From Clostridiales bacterium DTU032 (GTDB lineage Bacteria; Bacillota; Clostridia; Saccharofermentanales; DTU023): a DNA stretch of 38,924 bases. Where the stretch lies: the NCBI GenBank assembly GCA_001512745.1, contig LFSM01000109.1, positions 1,943 to 40,866 on the forward strand, given 5' to 3'. The notes beneath the pieces were generated by a model, which had not been told where the DNA came from, did not search any database, and was given only the letters and a program-made list of their open reading frames with translations. A program made the position numbers and the translations under genes. Shown one piece after another: positions 1-8,746 of this stretch (the stretch's first letter is position 1; every line of letters begins with the position of its first letter).

Positions 1-125
1 TAATGCTGGAAGAAGATGCAGGTGCACTTCTGATTTCTATGGACATACCTGAAGAAACAAAACCCAGACTGCGAGAGACGAGCACATGGTTGCTGCTGGA
101 GCAGTGTGGAGGAATAAGGGAATGA
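1..125 (+). CDS. 3' end of an unidentified upstream gene
   Basis: An open frame (codons in phase with position 3) enters from the left edge and stops with TGA at 123-125, giving about 40 visible C-terminal residues ending in LLLEQCGGIRE. The tail is too short and generic for me to name a family. Its stop overlaps the ATG of rel at 122 in an ATGA arrangement, and the rel ribosome binding site lies inside it, so the two genes are very likely translationally coupled in one operon. Confidence 0.6.
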   Translation, partial: MLEEDAGALLISMDIPEETKPRLRETSTWLLLEQCGGIRE

Positions 126-2494
126 AAGAAGTCGAAGACAAGGGAAAAATAAGGGATGCAATTCCGCCGTTAGAAGCGGATGCCTACATCGCTCATGCTG
201 ACAAGGAAGTACAGCATATCGTTGAAGTCTGGAAAGAATACACGGGCAGGCAGGATGCTTCGCTGATTTTGCGTGCCTATGAATATGCCAAAAAAGCCCA
301 TGCGCATCAGAAGCGTGCTACAGGTGAACCATACATAACTCATCCGGTTGCAGCAAGCAAAGTATTGCTTGATTTACAACTGGACGACAATACGCTGGCA
401 GCCGCCCTCTTGCATGACACAGTCGAAGATACCGATACTACTCTGGAAGATATCAGGAGAGAATTTGGTCAGGAAGTCATGTATCTGGTTGACGGAGTTA
501 CCAAACTATCCCGAATATCTTATTCTTCACAGGAAGAGGAGCAGGCGCAAAACTTCCGCAAAATGTTCCTTGCTATGGCGAAAGATATTCGTGTGGTTTT
601 AATCAAACTGGCTGACCGTCTGCATAATATGCGTACGATGAAGTACAAAGATCCTGATAAGCAGATTTCCACTGCCAGAGAAACTCTGGATATATATGCC
701 CCTCTAGCTCATCGTTTGGGTATTTATAAAATTAAGTGGGAACTGGAGGATCTAAGTTTACGATACCTTGATCCCGACGCCTACTATGAGTTAGTCGGCA
801 ATATCGCACAGCGTCGTGGAGACCGGGAGAGATACCTGGTGGAAATCGTTGCAGAGCTGCGTGATCGTATTTCTGAAATGGGTATTGAAGCTGATATCGA
901 AGGCCGTCCCAAGCATTTTTACAGCATCTACCGCAAGATGAAGGCGCAGAATAAAGACATAGAAGAAATCTATGATATCTTCGCCACGCGGGTAATAGTT
1001 CCTACAGTGGGGGATTGCTACGCAGTTCTGGGTCTGGTACATGAACTCTATAAGCCTATGCCCGGACGTTTTAAAGATTACATCGCTATGCCCAAAACGA
1101 ACGGCTATCAATCTTTACATACTACTGTTGTCGGCAGCCGGGGTATCCCCTTTGAGGTGCAGATACGTACAGCCGAGATGCATTACACTGCTGAATATGG
1201 AATTGCAGCTCATTGGCGCTATAAGGAAGGCAGGCAGGATCAGAAGGTTACTTCAACTGAAATGCGTCTTAATTGGCTGCGGCAACTGACTGAATGGCAA
1301 AGCGACACACGAGATGCTTCAGAGTTTATGGCAACTCTGAAAGAGGGCCTGATAACAGATGAAGTCTTTGTATTTACGCCTCAGGGCGACGTGATCGATT
1401 TGCCGGCTGGAGCTGTTCCTGTTGATTTTGCTTATCACATCCACAGTGATATTGGAAATTCAATGTACGGGGCTAAAGTCAACGGACGTATGGTTCCTCT
1501 GACCTATGAGCTGCAAAACGGTGATATTGTCGAAATTCTTACTTCAGATAAAGTTCGTGGTCCTTCACGCGATTGGCTTGCCATCATTAAAAGCGGCACG
1601 GCACGCAATAAGATATCAACCTGGTTCAAACGCGAGCGCCGTGAGGAAAATATGGTACGGGGCAGGGAAATACTGGAGCGAGAAATAAAAAATTCAGGTT
1701 TCTCACCTGCAGATTTACTGCAAAAAGATATCATCGCTCCTGCGCTGAAACGCTATTCCTACAGCACTATTGATGACATTTATGCTGCTATAGGTTATGG
1801 CGGCCTCCAGGCCAAGCGTGTTTTACCGCGCTTGCGTGATTCCTATCTGCGCACTCTGCCGGCAGAAGAACTGGCGGAAAGAGGCTACATGACTACCGGC
1901 CGGGGGCAGATCGTCTACAGTCCGGAACAGATTCTGACTGAAGAAAAGCTGTTAAAAGGCGGAGAAGCTACTGTTATCAACAAAACAAAAAAGAAGTCTG
2001 ACAGCGACAAGGAAATTCCTGTAAAAGTACAAGGTTTGGATAATGCTTTGGTCAAGCTGTCAAAATGCTGCAACCCGGTACCGGGAGATGCAATTATCGG
2101 CTTTATAACCAGAGGCCAGGGTGTAGCAGTGCATAGAATGAATTGCACTAATATCCGTCATATTCTGGAAAGATTTGACAGTTCTCAGGAGGATGCAGAG
2201 CGTGCTGCGCGTTTGATAGATGTATCCTGGAACGACAGCAGTTTGCACAGTACTTACCCGGTGGATCTTCAAATTATTGCCCGCGACCGTACCCGTTTAC
2301 TGGCTGAGATTTCAGCTGCAATAGCTGAAGAACATGCATCTGTGCAATCAGCATCCATGTCTTCAGCCAAGGATATCAGCGCCAATATTATGATGACGGT
2401 GAATGTCGAAAATCAACAGCAATTTGACCGGCTGGTAGGCCGGATTAAAGCGATTGACAGTGTGGTCAGAGTTACACGCGGTCACAACTCATAG
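122..2494 (+). CDS. rel: Bifunctional (p)ppGpp synthetase/hydrolase Rel (RelA/SpoT homolog)
   Basis: Makes and degrades the stringent-response alarmone (p)ppGpp in the cytoplasm. The N-terminal HD hydrolase domain carries LLHDTVEDT and KLADRLHNMRTM. The synthetase domain carries RPKHFYSIYRKM, GRFKDYIAMPKTNGYQSLHT and VQIRTAEMHYTAEYG. The RFKD form is the one known from bifunctional Rel/SpoT enzymes, whereas RelA-only enzymes have an acidic version. TGS (EVFVFTPQGDVIDLP), a Cys-containing region (KCCNPVPGDAIIGF) and a C-terminal ACT domain follow, so the protein is full length at about 790 residues. I chose ATG 122 rather than an ATG at 86: GGAGGA at 108-113 sits 8 nt before 122, while 86 has no ribosome binding site. 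The 3' end overlaps the convergent rnj gene by 6 bp. Confidence 0.97.
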   Translation: MKEVEDKGKIRDAIPPLEADAYIAHADKEVQHIVEVWKEYTGRQDASLILRAYEYAKKAHAHQKRATGEPYITHPVAASKVLLDLQLDDNTLAAALLHDTVEDTDTTLEDIRREFGQEVMYLVDGVTKLSRISYSSQEEEQAQNFRKMFLAMAKDIRVVLIKLADRLHNMRTMKYKDPDKQISTARETLDIYAPLAHRLGIYKIKWELEDLSLRYLDPDAYYELVGNIAQRRGDRERYLVEIVAELRDRISEMGIEADIEGRPKHFYSIYRKMKAQNKDIEEIYDIFATRVIVPTVGDCYAVLGLVHELYKPMPGRFKDYIAMPKTNGYQSLHTTVVGSRGIPFEVQIRTAEMHYTAEYGIAAHWRYKEGRQDQKVTSTEMRLNWLRQLTEWQSDTRDASEFMATLKEGLITDEVFVFTPQGDVIDLPAGAVPVDFAYHIHSDIGNSMYGAKVNGRMVPLTYELQNGDIVEILTSDKVRGPSRDWLAIIKSGTARNKISTWFKRERREENMVRGREILEREIKNSGFSPADLLQKDIIAPALKRYSYSTIDDIYAAIGYGGLQAKRVLPRLRDSYLRTLPAEELAERGYMTTGRGQIVYSPEQILTEEKLLKGGEATVINKTKKKSDSDKEIPVKVQGLDNALVKLSKCCNPVPGDAIIGFITRGQGVAVHRMNCTNIRHILERFDSSQEDAERAARLIDVSWNDSSLHSTYPVDLQIIARDRTRLLAEISAAIAEEHASVQSASMSSAKDISANIMMTVNVENQQQFDRLVGRIKAIDSVVRVTRGHNS

Positions 2495-4252
2495 AAGGTT
2501 GATTGAAACAATAACAACCGGACGCCGGCGTGTATATTCAAAGAGCGCTTTTTGTATCTCATTCTTAATGTTTTTCTCAGTTAAGGCGTAAACCAGCGGT
2601 TTTCCTCGTTTTCTCTGCTTATTGCCCATATCATCAAGACGCTCACGGCAAATATCCACAATGTGATGCATCTCACTTGAATAGATGAAGCCTCGGGTTT
2701 GAATATCGACTTGTCCCAGAATTTCATCTTTTTCCTTATCCAGTGTCAGGGCAATAGTTACAACACCGTCATCAGCCAGGAGACGCCGGTCATGTAATAC
2801 ATATTCGTCAATATCTCCCATTCCGGATCCGTCGATGGGGATACCTTCACCTTCAGTAAAACCGGCGAAAGACATGCGGTCGGGATAAAGCTCCAGGATA
2901 TCTCCATTCTTCAAAATAGCTATATTTTCTGAAGCAGTTCCCATATCATTGATCAGCTTGGCATGTGTATAGAGCATGCGGTACTCACCGTGAGCAGGGA
3001 TAAAGAATTGTGGCCGAACCAAACGGTTCATCAGCAGCAGCTCATCGCGGAAGGCGTGACCTGAGGCGTGAACGTCAGCTAAAGCGTGATATATAACGTC
3101 TGCACCTTTTCGGAACAAGGCGTCGATAACCTTATAAATGGCGGTCTCATTTCCGGGAATCATTGAAGACGAAAGAACAACAGTGTCTCCGGTCATTATC
3201 TCAACGCTGCGATGCTCAGAAAAGGCTAATCTGGTCAGAGCGGCCATAGGTTCGCCCTGGCTGCCGGTAGTAAGCAGCACCAGCTGTTCCGGTGTATAGT
3301 TATCCAGTTCATTCAGATTAATGATAGTTTTCGGGTTATAATCCACATATCCCAGTTCAGTAGCAGCATTGAAAGTGTTAAGCATACTGCGTCCAAGGAT
3401 CAGCACCTTACGGTTATACCTTTCCGCTGCAGTGATAACCTGCTGCAGACGCCAGACGTTGGAAGCAAAGGTTGTAATAATTATGCGTCCACTGGCATTG
3501 GCGAATATCTCTGAAAAAGCATCGCCGACTTTGGACTCAGACATGGAGTGGCCTTCACGTTCGATATTTGTACTATCTGAGATCAGAGCCAGTACCCCTT
3601 GGTTACCCAGCTCAGCAAAGGTGCCGAGATCAATCGGATCGCCTTTGATCGGAGTATAATCCACCTTGAAATCACCAGTCACAATTGCAGTTCCTGCAGG
3701 ACAGCTCAGCGCAAGAGAAACTGAGTCAGGTACTGAGTGATTAATGTGGATGAAGCGGACAGAAAATTTCCCCGCATCTACAATATCTCCGGCTTTAACC
3801 TGACGCAAGTCAGCTTTAAGCAAAAGTTTTTTATTGCGGCTTTCCAACTTGTTCTCAATCAGTTTAATAGTCAGGGGTGTGGCGTAAAGCGGAACATCGA
3901 ATTCATCAATGAACCAGGGGATTGCGCCAATGTGATCTTCATGTCCGTGAGTGATAAATAAGCCCTTGATTTTGTGGCGATTTTCACGCAGATAGGTAAA
4001 GTCGGGAATAATTACGTCTACCCCCGGCATATCACTGTCCGGGAAGCCCATGCCACAGTCAACAATGACGATTTCGTCCTCATATTCAAGAACAGTCATA
4101 TTCTTTCCCACTTCATGCATGCCGCCAAGCGGAATAAGGCGGAGTGGGTGATCATTTGATTCTTCAGGCAGATCCGATCCATTACGGTAGGGACGTGTCA
4201 GGTTTTGATCTTTCTTTTTTTTGCGGGAAGATTTTCCCGATGAATTAGTCAT
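2489..4252 (-). CDS. rnj: Ribonuclease J (metallo-beta-lactamase/beta-CASP)
   Basis: RNase J is the 5'-3' exo- and endoribonuclease of Gram-positive mRNA decay and rRNA maturation. The protein is 587 residues. It has a basic, Lys-rich N-terminal tail (SSRKKKKDQ), then a metallo-beta-lactamase fold with HTHGHEDHIGAIP, the GDFKVDYTP motif, a beta-CASP region and the late HASGHA motif (ALADVHASGHAF). A C-terminal domain ending in VVIVSINLL completes the usual architecture. The start ATG (reading leftward from 4252) is preceded by TGGAGA at good spacing. Its stop lies inside the 3' end of rel on the other strand. Only one paralog is visible here; a second RNase J elsewhere cannot be excluded. Confidence 0.95.
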   Translation of the reverse strand: MTNSSGKSSRKKKKDQNLTRPYRNGSDLPEESNDHPLRLIPLGGMHEVGKNMTVLEYEDEIVIVDCGMGFPDSDMPGVDVIIPDFTYLRENRHKIKGLFITHGHEDHIGAIPWFIDEFDVPLYATPLTIKLIENKLESRNKKLLLKADLRQVKAGDIVDAGKFSVRFIHINHSVPDSVSLALSCPAGTAIVTGDFKVDYTPIKGDPIDLGTFAELGNQGVLALISDSTNIEREGHSMSESKVGDAFSEIFANASGRIIITTFASNVWRLQQVITAAERYNRKVLILGRSMLNTFNAATELGYVDYNPKTIINLNELDNYTPEQLVLLTTGSQGEPMAALTRLAFSEHRSVEIMTGDTVVLSSSMIPGNETAIYKVIDALFRKGADVIYHALADVHASGHAFRDELLLMNRLVRPQFFIPAHGEYRMLYTHAKLINDMGTASENIAILKNGDILELYPDRMSFAGFTEGEGIPIDGSGMGDIDEYVLHDRRLLADDGVVTIALTLDKEKDEILGQVDIQTRGFIYSSEMHHIVDICRERLDDMGNKQRKRGKPLVYALTEKNIKNEIQKALFEYTRRRPVVIVSINLL

Positions 4253-4319
4253 AAATTCTCCATTTTTCTATTGTTAAAGGGAAGCTGCAAGACTGGCAGG
4301 CCCCGTTTATTAGTTATTA

Positions 4320-4336
4320 ATACCATACTATGGTAT
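4320..4336. promoter_or_regulatory. 17-bp perfect palindrome between rnj and rpsT
   Basis: ATACCATA, a central C, then TATGGTAT forms two exact 8-bp arms. It lies about 70 bp upstream of the rnj start and about 90 bp upstream of the rpsT -35 box. The shape fits a dimeric repressor operator. No regulator for it is recognisable in the window, so the role is inference. Confidence 0.35.
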
Positions 4337-4425
4337 ATTTTAAACGCATTTGTCACAAGTGTATCGGGAAAAATTCCGGGATACGAATAGACTTAATTCG
4401 TTTATGGGGAAAAAACAATCAGGAC

Positions 4426-4455
4426 TTGAAACAACTGTGCATATCATGCTAAAAT
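4426..4455 (+). promoter_or_regulatory. Sigma-A-type promoter for rpsT
   Basis: TTGAAA at 4426-4431 and TAAAAT at 4450-4455 are separated by 18 nt. The promoter sits 35 nt upstream of the rpsT GTG start, giving a short leader that contains the AGGAGG ribosome binding site at 4477-4482. Confidence 0.6.
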
Positions 4456-4489
4456 GCACTTTGTTCGCAAAGAAACAGGAGGAATTGCT

Positions 4490-4750
4490 GTGCCTAATAT
4501 TAAATCTTCAGAAAGACGCGTACGCTCTAATGAACGTAAGGCGGAAAATAATAAGAGATTAAGGTCTGAACTTAAAACAGTGGTAAAAAAAGCTATTAAC
4601 GCCCAGGAACAGGATCTCGTCAATAAGGACGATATCGTCAGACAGGCGCAAAAGAAGCTTGACCATGCAGTAAGCAAAGGCATTATTCATAAGAATACAG
4701 CTGCTCGCCGCAAGGCTCGTATTGTACGGACCCAGCCTCTGGCAGACTAG
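4490..4750 (+). CDS. rpsT: 30S ribosomal protein S20
   Basis: S20 is a primary 16S rRNA-binding protein of the small subunit. From GTG 4490 the product is 86 residues, the normal length. It begins with PNIKSSERRVRSNERK, is rich in Lys and Arg, and has the family C-terminal segment HKNTAARRKARI. An ATG at 4454 would add a 12-residue extension unlike the family and is rejected. AGGAGGA at 4477-4483 is 6 nt before the GTG. The gene is monocistronic, with its own promoter and a strong terminator. Confidence 0.95.
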   Translation: MPNIKSSERRVRSNERKAENNKRLRSELKTVVKKAINAQEQDLVNKDDIVRQAQKKLDHAVSKGIIHKNTAARRKARIVRTQPLAD

Positions 4751-4803
4751 CTCTTTTGCTTTTTTAGTCTTCCGGAAATACCTTCGGATGATTCGACTTG
4801 AAG

Positions 4804-4835
4804 CGCAATAGACCCTGGTGAGGGTCTTTTTTGCG
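4804..4835 (+). terminator. Intrinsic terminator after rpsT
   Basis: GACCCT (4811-4816), loop GGTG, AGGGTC (4821-4826), then six T. Outer CGCAA/TTGCG arms could extend the stem. It separates rpsT from the LCP gene. Confidence 0.85.
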
Positions 4836-4854
4836 TTATTTACTAAATTTAACA

Positions 4855-4863
4855 TGCTATAAT
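4855..4863 (+). promoter_or_regulatory. Extended -10 promoter for the LCP-ruv-queH cluster
   Basis: A consensus TATAAT at 4858-4863 is preceded by TG one base upstream (TGCTATAAT), the extended -10 form. The -35 position at 17 nt spacing is weak (GTTATT). It is 34 nt before the LCP start and downstream of the rpsT terminator. Confidence 0.55.
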
Positions 4864-4897
4864 TGCTTCATGTATTAAGATTGGATGGTATAAACGA

Positions 4898-5866
4898 ATG
4901 AAAGTAAGCAAGGGATATATAGTCAGCGGAACACTGCTTGGCTTAGCCCTGTCATTAGTTGTCTTCGTCATGGGATATTCTCTCATAATATTAAATAACG
5001 TTAAATACGAAAATACGGGAGTGACAATACCGATCGAGACCAACCTGCAAACAGTGGAAGCTCCGGATAACATGAAAGAGGGTATGGAAGTACCTGTATT
5101 TGATGAAGAAAAAATATGGAATGTTCTGCTGATCGGATCTGATGCCCGGCCAGGCGACACAAGCTTTGGCCGTTCTGATGCAATGATACTGATGACGGTA
5201 AATGAGAAAACCGGCAAGATTCATTTGACCTCGCTGATGAGGGCGATTTATGTCAGTATTCCGAATGAACCGGATCCCCGTTATATATATAACTACACTC
5301 CCAACTATATGCTTAATGCTGCTCATGCCTGGGGCGGTCCTGAATTATTACTCAAAACTGTTCAAAGGAATTTTCGTGTTGACGTTCCTAATTATATAGC
5401 GGTAGATTTTCAAGGATTTACAGAGGTAATCGATGCTGTCGGCGGGGTTACCATTAACCTGACTGAAGCGGAGGCTTACCATCTCGGTCTGGCTCCTGGA
5501 CCACAGTGGATGAATGGCGCAACTGCACTTGATTATTCCCGTATTCGTAAAATCGACAGTGATTTTAACCGTATGGGCAGGCAGAGAACGGTCATCGCTG
5601 CCCTCATCAACAAAATGCGGACAGTAGATGTTGTTACCTTGGCTAAAACAGCCGAAGCAATTGCACCTTCTCTTACTACTAACTACAGCAAAAACGAATT
5701 ACTTGGCATCATAAGCAAGTCACCCTCCTACCAGAAATATGATATGGACGAGTTGATGCTGCCTTTAGAACAATACGACGCCATGGTTTATATCAATGGC
5801 ATGGAAATGTATGATATTGACTGGGCACGCAACATTGATGCCTTACACGCACATATGAGGAAATAA
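4898..5866 (+). CDS. LytR-CpsA-Psr (LCP) family cell-wall glycopolymer transferase
   Basis: LCP enzymes attach teichoic acids or other glycopolymers from a lipid carrier to peptidoglycan outside the membrane. The 322-residue protein has a short cytoplasmic N-terminus and one membrane segment (about residues 9-32). An extracellular LCP domain follows, with VLLIGSDARPGD, GRSDAMILMTVN, the conserved LTSLMRAIYVSIP region and RIRKIDSDFNRMGRQRTVI, whose Arg and Asp residues bind the pyrophosphate. Family members usually read SxxRD at the LTSLMRAIYV position; here it is SLMRAI, so that Asp is absent. There is no extra C-terminal domain. The start follows an extended -10 promoter; the ribosome binding site is weak. 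It ends 6 nt before ruvC. Confidence 0.85.
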   Translation: MKVSKGYIVSGTLLGLALSLVVFVMGYSLIILNNVKYENTGVTIPIETNLQTVEAPDNMKEGMEVPVFDEEKIWNVLLIGSDARPGDTSFGRSDAMILMTVNEKTGKIHLTSLMRAIYVSIPNEPDPRYIYNYTPNYMLNAAHAWGGPELLLKTVQRNFRVDVPNYIAVDFQGFTEVIDAVGGVTINLTEAEAYHLGLAPGPQWMNGATALDYSRIRKIDSDFNRMGRQRTVIAALINKMRTVDVVTLAKTAEAIAPSLTTNYSKNELLGIISKSPSYQKYDMDELMLPLEQYDAMVYINGMEMYDIDWARNIDALHAHMRK

Positions 5867-5872
5867 CAGCCT

Positions 5873-6382
5873 ATGTTGATTCTTGGAATCGATCCCGGAT
5901 ATGCCATTACGGGTTTTTCCCTGTTGTCGTATGCCAATAATCGCTTTAAAACTATTGACTATGGTGTAGTACGTACAGAGGCGGGTACTCCCTTTCCACA
6001 GCGACTGCTGGCAATAGATCAGGCCATTCAGGCTTTGATTGAGAAGTATAAACCGACTTGTATGGCTGTGGAAGAGGTTTTCTTCAGCCGCAATACTACG
6101 ACTGCCATGGGCACTGCCCATGCGCGGGGAGTGGCTGTCGTTTCCGGCGCCAGAGCAGGAATTCCAGTTTTCGAATACACACCGATCCAGGTGAAAAAAG
6201 CAGTAACAGGATATGGCCGTGCGGATAAAGAACAGGTCCAGTATATGGTGTGTCAGCTTTTGGATTTGCGTCAGATTCCTCAGCCCGACGACGCTGCTGA
6301 TGCGCTAGCCGTAGCTATCTGTCATGCGCACTCTGGTAACCGCACCGACGCTTTAGCTGTAGGAAATCATTTATTTGATTAG
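5873..6382 (+). CDS. ruvC: Crossover junction endodeoxyribonuclease RuvC
   Basis: Resolves Holliday junctions made during homologous recombination, guided by RuvAB. The protein is 169 residues, the usual size. The acidic catalytic set is visible: D7 in LGIDPG, E67 in AVEEVFF, and D140 and D143 in QPDDAADALAVAICHAH. It starts 6 nt after the LCP stop, with AGGA near 5858, and is followed 12 nt later by ruvA, so ruvCAB is a compact operon. Confidence 0.96.
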   Translation: MLILGIDPGYAITGFSLLSYANNRFKTIDYGVVRTEAGTPFPQRLLAIDQAIQALIEKYKPTCMAVEEVFFSRNTTTAMGTAHARGVAVVSGARAGIPVFEYTPIQVKKAVTGYGRADKEQVQYMVCQLLDLRQIPQPDDAADALAVAICHAHSGNRTDALAVGNHLFD

Positions 6383-6394
6383 AAAGTTCAGAAT

Positions 6395-7003
6395 ATGATA
6401 GCTCGAGTTAGTGGCAAATTATTGCAGAGAAAAAATGATTCGGTGGTAATTAATCTGTATGGCCTTGGTCTGCGCATCGAATCTGCGCCGCGTATTATTG
6501 CACAGCTGCCTGCTGCAGGTGAAGAAGTGACACTTTATACGCATTTGCATGTGAGAGAAAATGAACTGACTCTTTTTGGCTTCAATTTGGAAGAAGAGAT
6601 GCACCTCTTTTCGCTTCTGATCACAGTAAGCGGAATCGGCCCGAAAACTGCCTTGCAGATATTGGAAGCACTGGATCCCGGCAGCTTTGCTCTGGCGGTT
6701 TTACAGGGTGATGTCACAAGCCTGACCCAGGCAAAAGGTATCGGTAAGAAAGGTGCTGAGCGAATTATACTTGAGTTAAAAGATAAAGTAGCTAAAAGTG
6801 AGTTCGCAGCTGAGGCTGAATTCCTGGCCAGACCGGATCAGTTTGCCGCCAGCAGTGCTGTTAAGGATGCTGTTAACGCTCTGGTGGTTTTAGGCTATTC
6901 TGCTAAAGAATCTGAAACTGCCATTAAGAGCCTTTCTGTCACCGAGGATGATGATGTCGAAAGTCTCTTGCGCAAAGCATTACGTAAATTGTCCAAGTGG
7001 TAG
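6395..7003 (+). CDS. ruvA: Holliday junction branch migration protein RuvA
   Basis: Forms the tetramer that binds the four-way junction and loads RuvB. The protein is 202 residues. Domain I is an OB-fold at the N-terminus. Domain II carries two helix-hairpin-helix motifs (SGIGPKTALQIL and AKGIGKKGAERIILELKDK). Domain III, which contacts RuvB, ends in ESLLRKALRKLSKW. Length and order match the family. It lies between ruvC and ruvB with gaps of 12 and 14 nt. Its ribosome binding site is weak, suggesting coupling to ruvC. Confidence 0.96.
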   Translation: MIARVSGKLLQRKNDSVVINLYGLGLRIESAPRIIAQLPAAGEEVTLYTHLHVRENELTLFGFNLEEEMHLFSLLITVSGIGPKTALQILEALDPGSFALAVLQGDVTSLTQAKGIGKKGAERIILELKDKVAKSEFAAEAEFLARPDQFAASSAVKDAVNALVVLGYSAKESETAIKSLSVTEDDDVESLLRKALRKLSKW

Positions 7004-7017
7004 ATTGAGGAATTGAT

Positions 7018-8163
7018 ATGTACGAAATTTTTAGTCAGATGGATCAAGGCGACGATTCTTTTGTCGATGAACGCCTGCTTTCACGTAAGACTATCAGCTC
7101 TGACGGGAGAGAAGATGGCCTTCGTCCAACACGTTTCGACGAATATTTCGGCCAGGAAAAAATCAAAGACAATATAAATGTATCGATTGAAGCTGCTCGG
7201 GCCAGAGAAGAGGCCTTGGATCACGTCTTACTTTACGGTCCGCCCGGACTGGGAAAAACCACCCTGGCAGGTATTATTGCCCAGGAAATGAATGTTGAAA
7301 TGCGTATTACATCTGGGCCTGCCATCGAGAGACAGGGTGATCTGGCTGCACTTTTAACTAATCTTCAGGATAAGGATGTTCTCTTTATTGATGAGATTCA
7401 TCGTCTTAACCGTAGTGTGGAAGAGATTCTTTACCCCGCTATGGAAGACTATGCCTTAGATCTTATTATCGGCAAAGGCCCCTCAGCGCGGTCTGTACGT
7501 TTGGATCTGCCACATTTTACTTTGGTTGGTGCAACGACCAAGGCCGGATTGCTTTCTTCACCTTTACGTGACCGCTTTGGCATGGTCTACAGGCTGGACC
7601 TATACAACGAGGATGAGATCGCTCAGATTCTTTTGCGTAATGCTGCCCGGCTTGATGTAGGTATCGATCGGGACGGACTTGAACTGCTATCCAGCCGGTG
7701 CCGCGGCACGCCCCGTGTCGCTATTCGCTTGCTGCGTCGTATGCGGGACTTTGCACAGGTGCGGGGAGATAATGTGATTAACCGGGAAATCTGTCAACTG
7801 GGCCTGCAAGCTCTGGAAGTGGATGAGAGAGGGCTCGACTCTACCGACCGCATGCTGATGCTCACTATGGCGACCATGTACAATGGAGGTCCTGTGGGCC
7901 TTGACACCATGGCAGCTGTAACTGGCGAGGATTCCACAACGATAGAAGACATTTACGAGCCTTATCTGATGCAATTGGGCTTTTTGATCAAAACCCCGCG
8001 TGGACGCGTTTTGACTCAACAGGGATTTGCGCATCTGGGACTTGAGTATCCGAAGAATGGCGTCATGCAGGCAAATGGCAAGCAAGTCTCTTTGCAGGAT
8101 CTGATGAATTGGGAATCTACAGAAGAAATGAAAGAAGATGATGCAGGCGATGACGCGCAATAG
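7018..8163 (+). CDS. ruvB: Holliday junction branch migration ATPase RuvB
   Basis: AAA+ motor that drives branch migration with RuvA. Walker A is GPPGLGKTT (about residues 74-82), Walker B is [11 protein letters not shown], sensor I is VGATTKAG, and the arginine finger region is SPLRDRFG. The winged-helix C-terminal domain is present ([20 protein letters not shown]). At 381 residues it is some 35-45 longer than typical RuvB because of an acidic C-terminal tail ([15 protein letters not shown]). GAGGA at 7007-7011 sets the start. The 3' end overlaps queH by 26 bp. Confidence 0.96.
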   Translation: MYEIFSQMDQGDDSFVDERLLSRKTISSDGREDGLRPTRFDEYFGQEKIKDNINVSIEAARAREEALDHVLLYGPPGLGKTTLAGIIAQEMNVEMRITSGPAIERQGDLAALLTNLQDKDVLFIDEIHRLNRSVEEILYPAMEDYALDLIIGKGPSARSVRLDLPHFTLVGATTKAGLLSSPLRDRFGMVYRLDLYNEDEIAQILLRNAARLDVGIDRDGLELLSSRCRGTPRVAIRLLRRMRDFAQVRGDNVINREICQLGLQALEVDERGLDSTDRMLMLTMATMYNGGPVGLDTMAAVTGEDSTTIEDIYEPYLMQLGFLIKTPRGRVLTQQGFAHLGLEYPKNGVMQANGKQVSLQDLMNWESTEEMKEDDAGDDAQ

Positions 8164-8731
8164 ATTATTGTTTCATATTTGCTGTGGACCATGTTCGATG
8201 GCTCCGCTCGAGCTCCTGCTGGCTGAAGGACGTGACTGCGAGCTGTTTTTCTTCAATCCAAATATTCACCCAGCTGTAGAATGGCAGCGCCGTCTTGATA
8301 ATGCTGTTACAGCGGCAGAGCATTATCAGCTCTTGCTGCATATTTATCCCGGAAGTGATGAGGCAGCCTGGAGGGAACGGGCTGGAGACGGTAAAGAACG
8401 CTGCGCATTCTGTTACAGGACGCGTATGATGAAAACGGCTGAATTTGCCGCTAATAATGGTTTTGACAGCATAAGCAGCAGCCTTTTGGTCAGTCCCTAT
8501 CAGGACAGGGAAAGCATCATTGAGGCCGGTAAAACTGCTGCCGCTGCTTATGGTCTTGAGTTCGAAGCTCATGATTGGCGGGAACAATACAGGCATGGAC
8601 AGGATCTGGCGCGGGAGCTGGGGCTTTACCGTCAAAAATACTGCGGCTGTATTGTATCTCTGGAAGACTCCAAATTTTACGATAAAGTGTGTGCCGAGCA
8701 TGCTAAGCTGATCGAAGCTGATCTGATCTGA
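8138..8731 (+). CDS. queH: Epoxyqueuosine reductase QueH (DUF208)
   Basis: QueH performs the last step of queuosine synthesis in tRNA, reducing epoxyqueuosine to queuosine. It is the non-orthologous alternative to the cobalamin-dependent QueG. The protein is about 197 residues and shows the family Cys set: FHICCGPCS near the N-terminus, CAFCY in the middle and YCGC near the C-terminus, known to bind an iron-sulfur cluster and an adjacent metal. The start is either ATG 8138 or ATG 8150; both lie inside the ruvB 3' end and neither has a strong ribosome binding site, so translation is probably coupled to ruvB. No other que gene is in the window. Confidence 0.9.
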   Translation: MMQAMTRNRLLFHICCGPCSMAPLELLLAEGRDCELFFFNPNIHPAVEWQRRLDNAVTAAEHYQLLLHIYPGSDEAAWRERAGDGKERCAFCYRTRMMKTAEFAANNGFDSISSSLLVSPYQDRESIIEAGKTAAAAYGLEFEAHDWREQYRHGQDLARELGLYRQKYCGCIVSLEDSKFYDKVCAEHAKLIEADLI

Positions 8732-8746
8732 GCGGCAAAATCGCTA

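Noticed and set aside
86-121. Upstream ATG for rel adding 12 residues
   Set aside because: No ribosome binding site, while GGAGGA is ideally placed for ATG 122, and the stop of the upstream gene overlaps 122.
4454-4489. ATG extension of rpsT
   Set aside because: Adds residues foreign to S20 and covers the AGGAGG site; GTG 4490 gives the family N-terminus.
7687-8160. 157-codon minus-strand ORF inside ruvB
   Set aside because: Lies antisense to strongly conserved ruvB sequence and has no protein-like features; a coding shadow.
8165-8701. 178-codon minus-strand ORF across queH
   Set aside because: Antisense shadow of queH, whose Cys motifs are clear on the plus strand.
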